Below are positions 28,143 to 37,745 of a DNA stretch of 64,000 nucleotides, piece after piece. The notes beneath the pieces are model-generated. The model ran no database searches. It saw only the letters and a program-made list of their open reading frames with translations, and had not been told where the DNA came from. The first letter of the stretch is position 1. Each line of letters opens with the position of its first letter. Both the position numbers and the translations under genes were made by a program. Source of the DNA: Kocuria rosea. Lineage in GTDB: Bacteria; Actinomycetota; Actinomycetes; Actinomycetales; Micrococcaceae. The stretch covers positions 1,550,001 through 1,614,000 of the forward strand of contig NZ_CP035103.1 in the NCBI RefSeq assembly GCF_006094695.1. The letters are read 5' to 3'.

Positions 28143-31100
28143 TCACCTTCTGCGGGCGCCGCGCCCCGGGGCCGCGGCCAGCGCCGCGATCCGCTCCTCC
28201 CGGCGCCGGAGCCGCGCCTCCTTGCGCGCCTCCACGAGCCGGTACAGCACCGGCACGAGCACCAGGGTCAGCAGGGTCGAGGAGATCAGCCCGCCGATCA
28301 CCACGACCGCCAGCGGCTGGGAGATGAAGCTGCCCTGCCCCGTGATCCCCAGCGCCATGGGCGTCATCGCCAGGATGGTCGCCAGGGCCGTCATCACGAT
28401 GGGGCGCAGCCGGCGGGTCGCCCCCTTCTCGATGGCCTCCTCCAGGTCCATGCGGTGCTCCCGGCCCCGGTACTGGTTGATGAGGTCGATCAGCACGACC
28501 GCGTTGGTCACCACGATGCCCACGAGCATCAGCACGCCCACCAGCGAGGCGAGGCCCAGCGGCACCCCGGAGGCCAGCAGCGCGAGCACCGCGCCCGTCG
28601 CCGCGAAGGGGATCGAGACCAGCAGGACCAGCGGCTGGACGAGGGACTTGAAGGTCGCCACGAGCACCACGTAGACGATCGCGATCGCGGCGAGCACGGC
28701 GAGGCCCAGCTGCCGGAACGTGGTCTCCTGCTCCGTGGCGGCCCCGCCCAGCTCGGCCGCCGCGCCCTGCGGCAGGTCCAGGCCCGCGAGCGCGTCCCGG
28801 ACCTCCGCGCTCGTGGCGCCGAGGTCGTCGCCGCCCGGGGTGACGGCCACGGTGGCGGTGCGCTGGTCGTTGCTCGAGGTGATGGTCTCGACCGTGAGCG
28901 CCTCCTCGACCTCGGCCAGCTCGTCGAGGCGGACGGTCCCGCCCGCGGCCGGCACCGGCAGGGCGCGCAGCGCCTCGAGGTCCTCGACGGCGCGGCCCTC
29001 GCCGATCGTCACCGCCACCGAGTCGGCGTCCAGGTCGATGGACCCGGCGGGGAGGGGGTTCACGGTACCGGCGAGCGCCCCCGTGACCTGCTCCTCGCTC
29101 AGGCCGCGGGCGGCGGCGGCCGCCCGGTCGACCGTGACCACGACGGTGGGCTGGGTGGCGGCCAGGTTGCTCGTGACCTGCCCGGCGGAGTCGAGCCCCC
29201 GCATGGCCCGCACCACGGCGTCGTCGGCCTCCGCCAGCGTCGCCTGGTCCGTGGCGGTGACGGAGATCTCGACGTCGTTGCTCGTGAAGCCCTGGGCGCC
29301 CCGCACCGAGAACTCGCCGGCGCCGTCCAGCCGGTCCAGGCGCTCGCCGACGGTGCGGCGCAGCCGCTCCTGGTCGACCGCGGCGTCCGTCGTCACGGAG
29401 AACGTGGCGCTGTTGGTGCCGCTGCCGGGCAGGAACGCGGAGAAGCCGCCGCCGGGGCCCATGGTGACCTGGACGTCCTCGATGCCCTCGGTCCAGTCGA
29501 GCACCTCCTCGGCGCGGCCCGCCTGCTCGGAGGTCACCGCGAGCGCGGTGCCGGGCGGCAGGTCCTGTTCGATCGTCATGGTGTTCTGCCCGGTGTCCCC
29601 GAGCAGGTTGGTGGGCAGCACCGGCAGCAGGGCGGCCGTGCCGCCGAGGATCAGGACGCTCACCCCGAGGGTGGCCCACGGGTGGCGCTGCGTGCCGCGC
29701 AGGACCGGCAGGTAGCCCTGGGCCAGCCGGGGCGGCGTCCCGGCCGCGGCGCCGGGCGGGGGACCGGCCGTGCCGTCGGCCCAGGGGGCGGGGCGCCCCG
29801 CCGGCGCCCGGCGGGCCCGCCGCGCGAGGCGGGGGTCCCGGAGGAACCAGAACGCCAGCACGGGCACGATGGTCAGGGACACCACGAGCGAGGACAGCAG
29901 CGCGATGGTCGTGGTCAGGGCGAAGGGCCGGAACAGCTCGCCGGTCACGTCCCCCACGAACGCGATGGGCACGAACACCGCGACCGTGATGAGGGTGGAG
30001 GCGGTGATCGCCCCCGCGACCTCGCGCACGGCGGTGAGGATGGCCCGGCGCTTCGCGTTGGCGGGGTCGGTGCTCAGGTCGACCGTCCCGTAGTGGCGCT
30101 TGATGTTCTCGATCACCACGATCGAGTCGTCCACGACCCGCCCCACGGACAGGGTGATGGCCGCGAGGGTCAGCAGGTTCAGCGAGTAGCCCAGGGCGTT
30201 GATCCCGATGAACGTGGCGAGCAGGGACAGCGGGATGGAGATCGCGGTGACCAGGGTCGAGCGCAGCGACGCCAGGAACACCAGGATCACGAGCACGGCG
30301 AACGCGAGCCCCAGGAGACCCTCGACCGTGAGGTCCTCGATCGACTGCTCGATGTAGGGGGCCTGGTCGAAGACCGCCGTGATCTCGGCGCCGTTGCCGA
30401 GGTCCTCCTCGAGCTCGGGGATCATCTCGCCGACCGCCTGGGAGATCCCGACCGTGTCCCCGTCCGGGGTCTTGGTGACGGACAGGGCGAGCGTCGGGGC
30501 CCCGTTGGTGCGGGTGATCGAGGTCTGCTCCTGCTCGGCGAGCTCCACGGCGGCCACGGCGCCCACCGTGGTGGGCTCGGCGCCGTCGGGCGCGTCCTCG
30601 GGGAGGGGCAGCGGGACGTTCTCCACGGCCTCGAGGGAGTCGAGCGGGGAGCCGGCCTGGACGGGCAGGGCCGTGGCCCCGTCGTCCACGGTGCCCACGG
30701 GCACCAGCCCGCCGCTCTCCTCCAGGGCGGTGCGGATGTCCGCGGGCGTGGCGCCCGCCCGGGCGAGGTCGGCGCGGTCCGGCAGGATCGAGACGACCTG
30801 CTCGGGGGCGCCGCTGACCTCGGCGGAGCGCACGCCCTCGATCCGCTGCAGGTCCGGGACCGTGAGCCGTTCCAGGTCGGCGGCGAGCGGGCTGAGGTCC
30901 TCGTCGGAGGACACGGCCAGGAAGACGATGGGGAAGTCGGCGACGGAGCCGGCGAACGCGGTGGGCTCGACGTCGTCGGGCAGCTGGGTGCGCACGTTGG
31001 AGATCGCCCGCTCCACCTGGTTGCGGGCCCGGTCCAGGTCGGTGCCGTACTCGAAGCCGAGCCGGATCTCGGACAGTCCGCTGCGCGAGGTGGACGCCGA

Positions 31101-31340
31101 GCTCTCGAGGCCCTCCACGATGTTGAGCGCCCGCTCCAGGGGCCGGCCCACCTGCTCGTCGACGACCTCCGCGGACGCGCCGGGCATCGCCGAGACCACG
31201 CTGATGGCGGGGATCTCCAGGGACGGGATGAGCTCCTGCTTCATGGAGCGCATGCTGAGCACCCCGAAGAGGGCGACGAACAGCGTGATGAGCACGATCA
31301 GGGCGCGGTTGGCCATCGACGCGCGGGCGAGGAGAAACAC
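28143..31340 (-). CDS. RND-superfamily efflux transporter (HAE1/SwrC-like)
   Basis: 1065 residues, the normal AcrB/SwrC length, with two homologous halves. TM1 lies near the N-terminus (ANRALIVLITLFVALFGVL), a large extracytoplasmic porter domain follows, then TM2-6 (about 340-520), a second large domain, and the last TM cluster (about 870-1020). The GRVVDDSIVVIEN segment in TM4 carries the acidic residues used for proton coupling. No membrane-fusion or outer-membrane partner is encoded here, as expected for a Gram-positive host; SwrC of Bacillus also works alone. Start GTG 31340 with AAGGAG. Drug, lipid or peptide export is likely; the substrate is unknown. Confidence 0.9.
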   Translation of the reverse strand: MFLLARASMANRALIVLITLFVALFGVLSMRSMKQELIPSLEIPAISVVSAMPGASAEVVDEQVGRPLERALNIVEGLESSASTSRSGLSEIRLGFEYGTDLDRARNQVERAISNVRTQLPDDVEPTAFAGSVADFPIVFLAVSSDEDLSPLAADLERLTVPDLQRIEGVRSAEVSGAPEQVVSILPDRADLARAGATPADIRTALEESGGLVPVGTVDDGATALPVQAGSPLDSLEAVENVPLPLPEDAPDGAEPTTVGAVAAVELAEQEQTSITRTNGAPTLALSVTKTPDGDTVGISQAVGEMIPELEEDLGNGAEITAVFDQAPYIEQSIEDLTVEGLLGLAFAVLVILVFLASLRSTLVTAISIPLSLLATFIGINALGYSLNLLTLAAITLSVGRVVDDSIVVIENIKRHYGTVDLSTDPANAKRRAILTAVREVAGAITASTLITVAVFVPIAFVGDVTGELFRPFALTTTIALLSSLVVSLTIVPVLAFWFLRDPRLARRARRAPAGRPAPWADGTAGPPPGAAAGTPPRLAQGYLPVLRGTQRHPWATLGVSVLILGGTAALLPVLPTNLLGDTGQNTMTIEQDLPPGTALAVTSEQAGRAEEVLDWTEGIEDVQVTMGPGGGFSAFLPGSGTNSATFSVTTDAAVDQERLRRTVGERLDRLDGAGEFSVRGAQGFTSNDVEISVTATDQATLAEADDAVVRAMRGLDSAGQVTSNLAATQPTVVVTVDRAAAAARGLSEEQVTGALAGTVNPLPAGSIDLDADSVAVTIGEGRAVEDLEALRALPVPAAGGTVRLDELAEVEEALTVETITSSNDQRTATVAVTPGGDDLGATSAEVRDALAGLDLPQGAAAELGGAATEQETTFRQLGLAVLAAIAIVYVVLVATFKSLVQPLVLLVSIPFAATGAVLALLASGVPLGLASLVGVLMLVGIVVTNAVVLIDLINQYRGREHRMDLEEAIEKGATRRLRPIVMTALATILAMTPMALGITGQGSFISQPLAVVVIGGLISSTLLTLVLVPVLYRLVEARKEARLRRREERIAALAAAPGRGARRR

Positions 31341-31468
31341 TCTGCTCCTTGGGGAGGGATGGGCGAGGGCGTCCCGGCCGGGCCGGGGCGCACGCCCCTC
31401 AGCGTACCGCCGCGTACCGACAGGTCACCCGGGCCTGCTGGGCCGGGGGGCCGGGGCGGACCGGACGA

Positions 31469-31506
31469 CGACGAGGCCCCGGACCGGCCGGTCCGGGGCC
31501 TCGTCG
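31469..31506 (-). terminator. Terminator after mqo
   Basis: 17-bp perfect stem (31469-31485 with 31490-31506) and a 4-base loop, 44 bases past the mqo stop. Confidence 0.75.
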
Positions 31507-31549
31507 CGCGGGCACCGCGGCGTGCGGCGCGGTGCCCGTCGGGGCGGTG

Positions 31550-33034
31550 TCAGCTGATGCCGAGCACCTGGGCGGTGCGGCCCATGACCTCGTCCGCGAG
31601 CTGCGGGTTGTCGTTGAGCTTCACGCCGTAGGAGGGGATGAGCTCCTTGATCCGCGGCTCCCACCCGGACATCCGCGCCGGGAAGGACTTCGCCAGGAGG
31701 TTGAGCATGATGGGCACCGCGGTGGACGCGCCGGGGGAGGCTCCCAGCAGGCCGGCGATGGAGCCGTCCGCGGCGGTGATCAGCTCGGTGCCGAACTGGA
31801 GCACGCCGCCCTTCTGCTTGTCCCGCTTCATGACCTGCACGCGCTGGCCGGCCTCGATCAGCTCCCACTGCGAGCCGTCGGTGGTCGGGTAGAACTGCTG
31901 CAGCGCCTCGACCCGCTGGCCCTTGGACTTGGCCAGCTCGCTCAGCAGGTACTTCACGAGATCCAGGTTGGCCAGGCCCGCGCGGGTCATCGGGTAGAGG
32001 TTGTGCGGGCGCACGGACAGGGGCAGGTCCAGGTAGGACCCCTGCTTCAGGAAGTTGGGCTTGAACCCGCCGTAGGGGCCGAACAGCAGCGCGCGCCGCC
32101 CGTGCTCGTAGCGGGTGTCCAGGTGCGGGACGGACATGGGCGGGGCGCCCACGGAGGCCTGGCCGTAGACCTTGGCGTTGTGCTGGGCCGCCACGTCCTC
32201 GTCGGAGTTGCGCAGCCACAGGCCGGAGACCGGGAACCCGCCGTAGCCCTTGGCCTCCCGGATGCCGGACTTCTGCAGCAGCGGCAGGGCGCCGCCGCCG
32301 GCCCCCACGAACACGAACTTCGCGCGCACGAGCCGGTCGCCCTCGGTGTTGAGGCGGTTCTTGACCCTCGCCACCCAGGTGCCGTCGCCCTGCCGGTCGA
32401 GGTCCGTGACCTGCTGGCCGTAGCGCACCTCCCCGCCCCGGGCCTGCAGGTGGGCGACCTGCTGCCGGGTCAGCTCGCCGAAGTCGACGTCGGTGCCCTC
32501 GGGGGACCAGGAGGCCGCCACGCGACCCGCGCCGCGGCCGTGCATGGTCAGCGGCGCCCACTCCGCGATCTTCTCACGGTCCTCGGTGTACTCCATGCGC
32601 TCGAAGAGCTTGTTCGGCTGCAGGGCCTCCCAGCGGCGGCGCAGGTAGTCGCTGTGCGCGTCGCCGAAGACGAGGGACATGTGCGGCACCGGGTTGATGA
32701 AGGAGCCGGGCTCGCGCAGCTTGCCCTCCGACACGAGAGAGGCCCAGAACTGGCGGGAGAGCTGGAACTGCTCGTTGATGCCGAGCGACTTCTCCGGGCT
32801 CACGGACCCGTCGGCGGCCTGGGGCGCGTAGTTGAGCTCGCAGAGCGCGGAGTGGCCGGTGCCGGCGTTGTTCCAGACGTTGGAGCTCTCCGCGCCCACC
32901 TGGTCGAGGCGCTCGAGCATCGTGATGTCCCACTGCGGCTCGAGCTCCTTGAGGAACACGCCGAGGGTGGCGCTCATGATGCCTCCGCCGATCAGGAGGA
33001 CGTCGGTCGATTCCGTTGTCTGAGGTGATGTCAC
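31550..33034 (-). CDS. mqo: Malate:quinone oxidoreductase
   Basis: FAD-dependent, membrane-associated TCA-cycle enzyme that passes electrons from malate straight to the quinone pool. 494 residues, normal length. The FAD-binding [10 protein letters not shown] starts at about residue 16. [25 protein letters not shown] and [14 protein letters not shown] are family hallmarks. GTG start at 33034 with GGGAG upstream. Flanked by unrelated genes on the same strand and ended by a strong hairpin, so probably monocistronic. Confidence 0.96.
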   Translation of the reverse strand: MTSPQTTESTDVLLIGGGIMSATLGVFLKELEPQWDITMLERLDQVGAESSNVWNNAGTGHSALCELNYAPQAADGSVSPEKSLGINEQFQLSRQFWASLVSEGKLREPGSFINPVPHMSLVFGDAHSDYLRRRWEALQPNKLFERMEYTEDREKIAEWAPLTMHGRGAGRVAASWSPEGTDVDFGELTRQQVAHLQARGGEVRYGQQVTDLDRQGDGTWVARVKNRLNTEGDRLVRAKFVFVGAGGGALPLLQKSGIREAKGYGGFPVSGLWLRNSDEDVAAQHNAKVYGQASVGAPPMSVPHLDTRYEHGRRALLFGPYGGFKPNFLKQGSYLDLPLSVRPHNLYPMTRAGLANLDLVKYLLSELAKSKGQRVEALQQFYPTTDGSQWELIEAGQRVQVMKRDKQKGGVLQFGTELITAADGSIAGLLGASPGASTAVPIMLNLLAKSFPARMSGWEPRIKELIPSYGVKLNDNPQLADEVMGRTAQVLGIS

Positions 33035-33146
33035 AGTCGATGCTCCCGTTGAACGCCCGGCGCTGCGCCGGTGAATGGTCGGGATCAGACTATCGCCACG
33101 CCCGGACGAACCCCGAATGCGGCCGGGCGCGCGCCGGGGCCGGTGC

Positions 33147-34754
33147 TCACGGCGCGGCGCCGAGGTCCACCCGGTTGAAGACCTCGTTGCCGGTGGAGCT
33201 CAGGGGGAAGGACGTCACGGAGTCCCCGACGGCGACCGCGGAGATCGGGTGGGCCAGCGGGACGGCGGGCAGCAGCCGCGAGACGCGGTTGTTGATCGAC
33301 ACGTACGCGCTCGAGCGGTCCTCGCCGTCGGGCAGCGCCGCCGCGCGGTTGACGGCGCCGAACAGTGACACGGCGTCCACGCCGAACTCCCCGCGGGGGG
33401 CGCCGAACAGGGCGGCCGTGAAGTAGTCCGGGTCGCGGTAGCCGCCGTTGAGGCCGAGCAGGTGCAGGGCGTGGTCGCCCTCCGGGTCCTGGACCTGCTG
33501 CACGTAGCCGTCCGACCAGTCCACCGGGACGGGCTCGATCACGAACCCCGCCCGCACGAGCTGGGCCGCGATGTCGGCGTAGATCTTCTCGGGCTCCTGC
33601 ATGTAGGTGCGGGAGGTGCCGCGGGGGTAGTAGAACCGCAGCGGCTCGCCGGCGTAGGAGGACGCCGCCAGCAGCTCGCGCGCCCGCTGCGGGTTGTAGG
33701 ACGGGACCTGCAGGTCGGTCCCGTCCATCGCGAAGCGGGCGGGCAGGAACTGGTTCGCCACCCGGGTGCCGTCGGGGTAGTGCTCGCGCACGATCGCGCC
33801 GCGGTCCACGGCGGCGGCGATCGCCTCCCGCACCTCGGGGTCGTCCAGGGGCTCCACGTCCTGGTTGATGCCGAGGTAGGACACGGAGTACGGGTCGCGC
33901 TGGAGGACCTGCACGCCCTCGCGCGCGAGCGGGGCGAAGGAGTCCAGGCCCACCTGGTCGTAGCCGTCCACCTGGCCGAGGCGCAGCGCCACGTAGCGCA
34001 GCTCCGGCTCGGCGATCGTGCGGAACTCGAGCCGGCCGATGTCCCCGAGCTCGCCCCAGTAGTCGGGGTTCGCGACCAGCACCACGTTCGTCCCGTCCCC
34101 CGACTCGTAGCGGAAGGGGCCGGTGCCCACGGGGTGCGTCTCGTGCGTGCCGGCCGCCAGGGCCGCGGGGGACGCGATCCCGAACGCGGGCTGCGTCAGC
34201 GCCCGGAGCAGGGGCGTGTGCGGCGCGGTCAGCGAGAGCTCCACCGTGGACTCCGACGCCGCGGCGCACCCCGCGTAGAGGGAATCGATGCCGGGGGCGC
34301 CGGTGCGCAGGACCGTGGCGAAGGGGGTCCGTGCCCCGTCGGCGGCGAGGGCCTCCCAGCGCTCGAAGTTCGCGCACACCGCCGCCGCGTCCAGGGCGGT
34401 GCCGTCGTGGAAGCGCACGTCCCGGCGGAGGTCGAAGGTGTAGGTGAGCCCGTCCTCGGAGGTCTCCCACGACCGCGCCAGGGCCGGCACCGCCTCGCCC
34501 GTGGAGGGGTCGGCGGAGACGAGCCCCTCGAGCATCTGGGCCCCGATCCGGGACGTCTCCAGGATGTTGACCGTGGCCGGGTCCAGGGTGGGGGCGGCGG
34601 CGGCGTTGGCGAACACGAACTCCCCGCTCGGCACGGACCGGGAGGCGGTGGGGGTGCCGGGTCCCTCGCCCGCAGGGGCGCACCCGCCGAGGGCGAGGAG
34701 CCCCGCGACGAGCGCGAGCGCGGCCGCGGTGCGGGGGGTTCGCCTGGGCGCCAT
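33147..34754 (-). CDS. ABC transporter substrate-binding lipoprotein, family 5 (peptide/nickel type)
   Basis: 535 residues. A signal peptide ends in the lipobox LALGGC (Cys25), so the protein is lipid-anchored outside the membrane. The mature protein follows the family 5 plan: [39 protein letters not shown], and [12 protein letters not shown]. Members bind oligopeptides, nickel or sugars. No permease or ATPase gene is adjacent, so it is an orphan here and must borrow a transporter encoded elsewhere. ATG at 34754 with AAGGA upstream. Confidence 0.9.
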   Translation of the reverse strand: MAPRRTPRTAAALALVAGLLALGGCAPAGEGPGTPTASRSVPSGEFVFANAAAAPTLDPATVNILETSRIGAQMLEGLVSADPSTGEAVPALARSWETSEDGLTYTFDLRRDVRFHDGTALDAAAVCANFERWEALAADGARTPFATVLRTGAPGIDSLYAGCAAASESTVELSLTAPHTPLLRALTQPAFGIASPAALAAGTHETHPVGTGPFRYESGDGTNVVLVANPDYWGELGDIGRLEFRTIAEPELRYVALRLGQVDGYDQVGLDSFAPLAREGVQVLQRDPYSVSYLGINQDVEPLDDPEVREAIAAAVDRGAIVREHYPDGTRVANQFLPARFAMDGTDLQVPSYNPQRARELLAASSYAGEPLRFYYPRGTSRTYMQEPEKIYADIAAQLVRAGFVIEPVPVDWSDGYVQQVQDPEGDHALHLLGLNGGYRDPDYFTAALFGAPRGEFGVDAVSLFGAVNRAAALPDGEDRSSAYVSINNRVSRLLPAVPLAHPISAVAVGDSVTSFPLSSTGNEVFNRVDLGAAP

Positions 34755-34832
34755 GGGTCCTTCGCCGCCTCACCGGATCTGTCGTGGGTGTCGTCGTGGG
34801 CCGGCCCCGGGGCGTGCCCGGGGACGGCGGGG

Positions 34833-34916
34833 TGCGCGAGGCGGGACTCGAACCCGCACGCCGGTCAGGGCACAGGAACCTAAATCCTGCGTGTCTGCCA
34901 GTTCCACCACTCGCGC
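34833..34916 (-). tRNA. tRNA-Leu (anticodon UAG)
   Basis: 84 nt. The acceptor GCGCGAG pairs with CTCGCGC. The anticodon stem CAGGA/TCCTG encloses TTTAGGT, with anticodon TAG. A long variable arm is present, as in leucine tRNAs, and GGTTCGAGTCC forms the T-loop. The 3' CCA is not encoded (ACCC). A TAGGAT at 34948-34943 on the minus strand may be its -10 box. It lies between bcp and the lipoprotein gene. Confidence 0.95.
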
Positions 34917-34951
34917 CGAAGGGCCCGTCCGGGCCCCCGCCCATCCTAGCC

Positions 34952-35425
34952 TCAGCCCTCCAGGCCGAGGTCGCGGCGCAGCTTCGCCACGTGGCCCGCG
35001 GCGCGCACGTTGTACTGCGCGAGCTCCACCTCGCCCTCGGGCCCGACCACCACGGTGGAGCGCACCAGGCCCTCGTAGGTCTTGCCGTAGTTCTTCTTCT
35101 CGCCCCAGGCGCCGTACGCCTCGGCGACCCGGTGGTCCGGGTCGGAGAGCAGCGGGAAGGTGAGGGACTCGGCCTCGGCGAACCGCGCGAGGGCCTCCGG
35201 GGAGTCCGGGGAGATGCCGAGCACGGCGAACCCGTCCGCGGCGAAGCGCTCCAGACTGTCGCGGAAGTCGCACGCCTGCGTGGTGCAGCCGGGGGTCGAG
35301 GCCTTCGGGTAGAAGTAGACGACCACCCGCCGCCCGCGGTGGTCGGCGAGGGAGACGGTCCCGCCCCGGGCGTCGGGCAGGGAGAAGTCGGGGGCCGGGC
35401 TGCCGGGTTCGAGACGTGCTGCCAT
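34952..35425 (-). CDS. bcp: Thioredoxin-dependent peroxiredoxin (Bcp/PrxQ type)
   Basis: Reduces hydrogen peroxide and organic hydroperoxides. 157 residues. The peroxidatic Cys47 lies in KASTPGCTTQACDFRD and the probable resolving Cys52 is five residues later, the PrxQ arrangement. GISPDSPEALARFAE and YGKTYEGLVRSTVVV follow the family. ATG at 35425 with GGAGGA upstream. An operon partner is not evident. Confidence 0.95.
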   Translation of the reverse strand: MAARLEPGSPAPDFSLPDARGGTVSLADHRGRRVVVYFYPKASTPGCTTQACDFRDSLERFAADGFAVLGISPDSPEALARFAEAESLTFPLLSDPDHRVAEAYGAWGEKKNYGKTYEGLVRSTVVVGPEGEVELAQYNVRAAGHVAKLRRDLGLEG

Positions 35426-35610
35426 GGGGATGTTCCTCCGTCGGTTCGGTGGTGCCGTCCGGGCCGGGCCCGGGCCCGGGCGTGGGTCCGGTGCCGCGGG
35501 ACGGCCCCGGACCACGAACACTACCGGCGCTCGTCCCGGTGGTCCCGGCCGTCCCGGGGGAGCGCTCAGGACCGCCGCGGATCCGCCCGCGGAGAAATGC
35601 TCGTCAGTTT

Positions 35611-35662
35611 GCTTAGCATGGTGCTGTATTCCGTGGTGCAGGTCGGTAGACTGCTTTGCATG
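35611..35662 (+). promoter_or_regulatory. Direct repeats and -10 box ahead of the second marR gene
   Basis: GCTTAGCATG (35611-35620) and GCTTTGCATG (35653-35662) match at 9 of 10 bases, with starts 42 bp apart, about four helical turns. The second covers the start codon. TAGACT (35647-35652) lies 7 nt before ATG 35660 and is the likely -10. The repeats could be operator half-sites for autoregulation, or chance. Confidence 0.4.
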
Positions 35663-36196
35663 CCTTTCACCACTCAATGGCCGACCAACCGACTGCTCTC
35701 CACCGCGGCCCGGCTCGTGGAGCACGCGTGGAACGAGCGCCTGGCCACGCTCGGGGTGACCCACGCGGGCGTCATGGCGCTGGACGTGCTGAAGACGGCG
35801 GGGAGCATGACGCAGGCCCAGCTGGCGCACCGCGTCCGGGTGCAGGCCCAGACCATGGGCAAGACGCTGCACCGGCTCGAGCTGCACGGCCACGTCAACC
35901 GGTCCAAGAACGTCCACGACCGCCGCAGCCACCTCGTGTCGATCACCCCGGAGGGCCTGCGCATTCTCGAGGCCGCCACCCAGCTCGAGGACGAGCTGGT
36001 GGACCACGGGCTGCTCACGGACGAGAACCTGCGCCGCACGCTGGCCGACATCATCACCACGCTCGGCGGCGCCCGCTGGAAGCTGCGGGTCCAGCCGGAC
36101 GGGACCGTCACCGACGCCGGGTCCGCCGACGCGACCACGCCCGAGCAGTCGCGCGACATCGCCGAGGCCGGCACGGCGGGGGACACCGCGTCCTGA
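35660..36196 (+). CDS. MarR-family transcriptional regulator
   Basis: 178 residues. Winged helix core: MTQAQLAHRVRVQAQTMGKTLHRLELHGHV with wing NVHDRRSHLVSITPEG. The C-terminal 30 residues are Asp/Thr/Ala-rich and probably disordered. ATG 35660 is set by TAGACT seven bases upstream. Open frame extends further upstream, but the added residues are hydrophobic and unlike MarR proteins. It is divergent from bcp, a peroxidase gene, so a redox-linked role is possible but unproven. Confidence 0.88.
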   Translation: MPFTTQWPTNRLLSTAARLVEHAWNERLATLGVTHAGVMALDVLKTAGSMTQAQLAHRVRVQAQTMGKTLHRLELHGHVNRSKNVHDRRSHLVSITPEGLRILEAATQLEDELVDHGLLTDENLRRTLADIITTLGGARWKLRVQPDGTVTDAGSADATTPEQSRDIAEAGTAGDTAS

Positions 36197-36313
36197 GACG
36201 GCCGCGGCCCGCGGTCCCGGCACGGACGGGCGCGGGGCGGGTCGGCACGGGGTCGAGGACGACCCCGGCACGAGGGCGCGCGAGGTCGCCGGACGGCGGC
36301 CTCCGGCGGGAGC

Positions 36314-36342
36314 ACCCGGGGCACGACGACCCCGGGTTTTTT
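36314..36342 (+). terminator. Intrinsic terminator, plus strand
   Basis: 8-bp stem (36314-36321 with 36330-36337) followed by six T residues (36337-36342); it ends the marR transcript. One of the few textbook T-tract terminators in the window. Confidence 0.85.
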
Positions 36343-36377
36343 CGTGCCCGCGGGCCGCCGTGCCCCGGGGACGACAA

Positions 36378-36411
36378 AGGACCCCACCGCGGTGCTCCGC
36401 GGTGGGGTCCT
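36378..36411 (-). terminator. Terminator of tRNA-Lys
   Basis: 15-bp perfect stem (36378-36392 with 36397-36411), 4-base loop, followed on the minus strand by TTTG. It lies just downstream of tRNA-Lys. Confidence 0.75.
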
Positions 36412-36415
36412 CCTG

Positions 36416-36491
36416 TGGTGCGCCCCCTCGGACTCGAACCGAGAACCCATTGATTAAGAGTCAATTGCTCTGCCAATTGAGCTAGAGGCGC
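36416..36491 (-). tRNA. tRNA-Lys (anticodon CUU)
   Basis: 76 nt including an encoded 3' CCA. The acceptor GCGCCTC pairs with GGGGCGC (one G-U pair). The anticodon stem ATTGA/TCAAT encloses CTCTTAA, with anticodon CTT. GGTTCGAGTCC is the T-loop. It is transcribed from its own promoter. Confidence 0.96.
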
Positions 36492-36583
36492 TGGTGGTGC
36501 GGCAAGAACACTAGCACGCTCCCGGCCCGGGGCCGAATCGCGCCGGCCGGCTTCCGCCGGGTCCCGCCTCGCAACGAGAAAGT

Positions 36584-36611
36584 ACTCTACCAGCTCGTCC
36601 CGCCTTGTCCA
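36584..36611 (-). promoter_or_regulatory. Promoter of tRNA-Lys
   Basis: On the minus strand TGGACA (36611-36606), a 16-bp spacer and TAGAGT (36589-36584). Transcription would start near 36577, about 85 nt before the mature tRNA end. Confidence 0.5.
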
Positions 36612-36644
36612 TTCCGCCGCCGCCGTCCGGACGGCGGCGGCGTC

Positions 36645-36650
36645 TAGCAT
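36645..36650 (+). promoter_or_regulatory. -10 box of the 2-hydroxyacid dehydrogenase gene
   Basis: TAGCAT, 7 nt before ATG 36658. It overlaps an earlier in-frame ATG (36649), which is therefore not the start. Confidence 0.55.
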
Positions 36651-36657
36651 GGCCGTC

Positions 36658-37665
36658 ATGCCCTCCGCACAGACCCCCGCGCCGTCCGCCCCGTCCGTCC
36701 CGCTCTCCGAGCTCCGCGTGGTCTCCCTCCCGGAGCAGGAGCTCGTGGACCACCTGAGCGCCCGCGTCCCGGGCTTCCGCTACGTCCTGTGGGACATGGC
36801 CGGGGACCCGGTCGGGGCCCGCGCCGATGAGATCGACGTGGCGGTGGCTCCGTACTTCACCGGCCGCTGGGTGGGGGCCCTGCCCGCCGCGACCCGCCTG
36901 CGGCTCGTGCAGCTGCAGAGCACCGGCTTCGACGGCGTGCCGGAGGCCATCGGGCCCGACCTCGCCCTCTCGACGGCGGGCTGGGTGCACGCCGCCGGGA
37001 CCGCCGAGCTGGCCCTGGGGCTGATGATCGCCGCCCAGCGGGAGCTCGACCGCGCCGTCCTGCAGCAGCGCGACGGGATCTGGCGCCGCTTCGAGACCCG
37101 GACACTGGCCGACAGCCGCGTCCTGGTGCTGGGCGTGGGCGAGATCGGCTCCGCCGTGGTCGACCGGCTGCTCCCCTTCGAGGTCGAGGTCACGAGGGTG
37201 GCCTCCCGGGCCCGGACCGACGAGCGCGGCCCCGTGCACGGCATCGACGAGCTGCCGGCCCTGCTGCCTGACGCCGACGTGCTCGTGGTGGCCCTCCCCG
37301 CGAGCCCGGCGACCGACGGCCTCGTCGACGCCCGCGTGCTGTCCCTGCTGCCCGACGACGCCCTGGTGGTCAACGTGGGCCGCGGCCGGGTGGTCGACAC
37401 CCCCGCGCTGACCGCGGAGGTCGTGTCCGGGCGGCTCCGCTGCGCCCTCGACGTCGTCGAGCCCGAGCCCTTCCCCGGCGACCACCCGCTGTTCCGTGCC
37501 CCCGGGGCGATCCTCACCCCGCACACCGGTGGTTCCTGCACGTCCTACAAGCCGCGCGTGCGGCGGCTGCTGCGGACCCAGCTCGAGCGCATCGCCGCGG
37601 GGGAGCGGCCCCTGTTCCTGCAGCAGGAGGGGCGGCTGGACGTCCCGGCGGACGCGGAGGAGTGA
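36658..37665 (+). CDS. D-isomer-specific 2-hydroxyacid dehydrogenase
   Basis: 335 residues, NAD(P)-dependent. The Rossmann motif is LGVGEIGSAV. The catalytic Arg lies in NVGRGRVVD, the Glu in DVVEPEPFPGDHPL and the His in LTPHTGGS. Substrate preference (phosphoglycerate, glyoxylate or another hydroxyacid) cannot be told. The lack of an ACT domain and the short length argue against SerA. The leaderless start is at ATG 36658. A hairpin starts 11 bases after the stop. Confidence 0.88.
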   Translation: MPSAQTPAPSAPSVPLSELRVVSLPEQELVDHLSARVPGFRYVLWDMAGDPVGARADEIDVAVAPYFTGRWVGALPAATRLRLVQLQSTGFDGVPEAIGPDLALSTAGWVHAAGTAELALGLMIAAQRELDRAVLQQRDGIWRRFETRTLADSRVLVLGVGEIGSAVVDRLLPFEVEVTRVASRARTDERGPVHGIDELPALLPDADVLVVALPASPATDGLVDARVLSLLPDDALVVNVGRGRVVDTPALTAEVVSGRLRCALDVVEPEPFPGDHPLFRAPGAILTPHTGGSCTSYKPRVRRLLRTQLERIAAGERPLFLQQEGRLDVPADAEE

Positions 37666-37675
37666 TCCGGACGTG

Positions 37676-37700
37676 CCGTGTCTCACATCGTGGGACACGG
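37676..37700 (+). promoter_or_regulatory. Palindromic hairpin/operator-like element ahead of ilvB
   Basis: 10-bp stem with one G-T pair (37676-37685 with 37691-37700, 5-base loop). It sits 11 bases past the dehydrogenase stop and ends 11 bases before the ilvB -35 box. It can be a terminator, but its core GTCTCACATCGTGG (37680-37693) matches, in reverse complement, 12 of 14 bases of an element ahead of leuB (44108-44121). An operator for branched-chain amino acid genes is therefore possible. Confidence 0.5.
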
Positions 37701-37710
37701 AGTCCGAAGA

Positions 37711-37739
37711 TTGACACGCCCGGCCGGGCGGCAGAGCAT
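37711..37739 (+). promoter_or_regulatory. Promoter of the ilvBNC operon
   Basis: TTGACA (37711-37716), a 17-bp spacer and GAGCAT (37734-37739). The start of transcription would fall at or next to ATG 37746, so the leader peptide would be translated from a leaderless mRNA. Confidence 0.6.
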
Positions 37740-37745
37740 GGGAGC

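Noticed and set aside
28128..31631. Plus-strand reading frame of 1167 codons
   Set aside because: Antisense shadow of the RND pump, with His/Gln/Arg/Gly-rich composition and no domain.
36649..36657. ATG 36649 as start of the 2-hydroxyacid dehydrogenase
   Set aside because: That ATG overlaps the last bases of the predicted -10 box TAGCAT, so it would not be transcribed.
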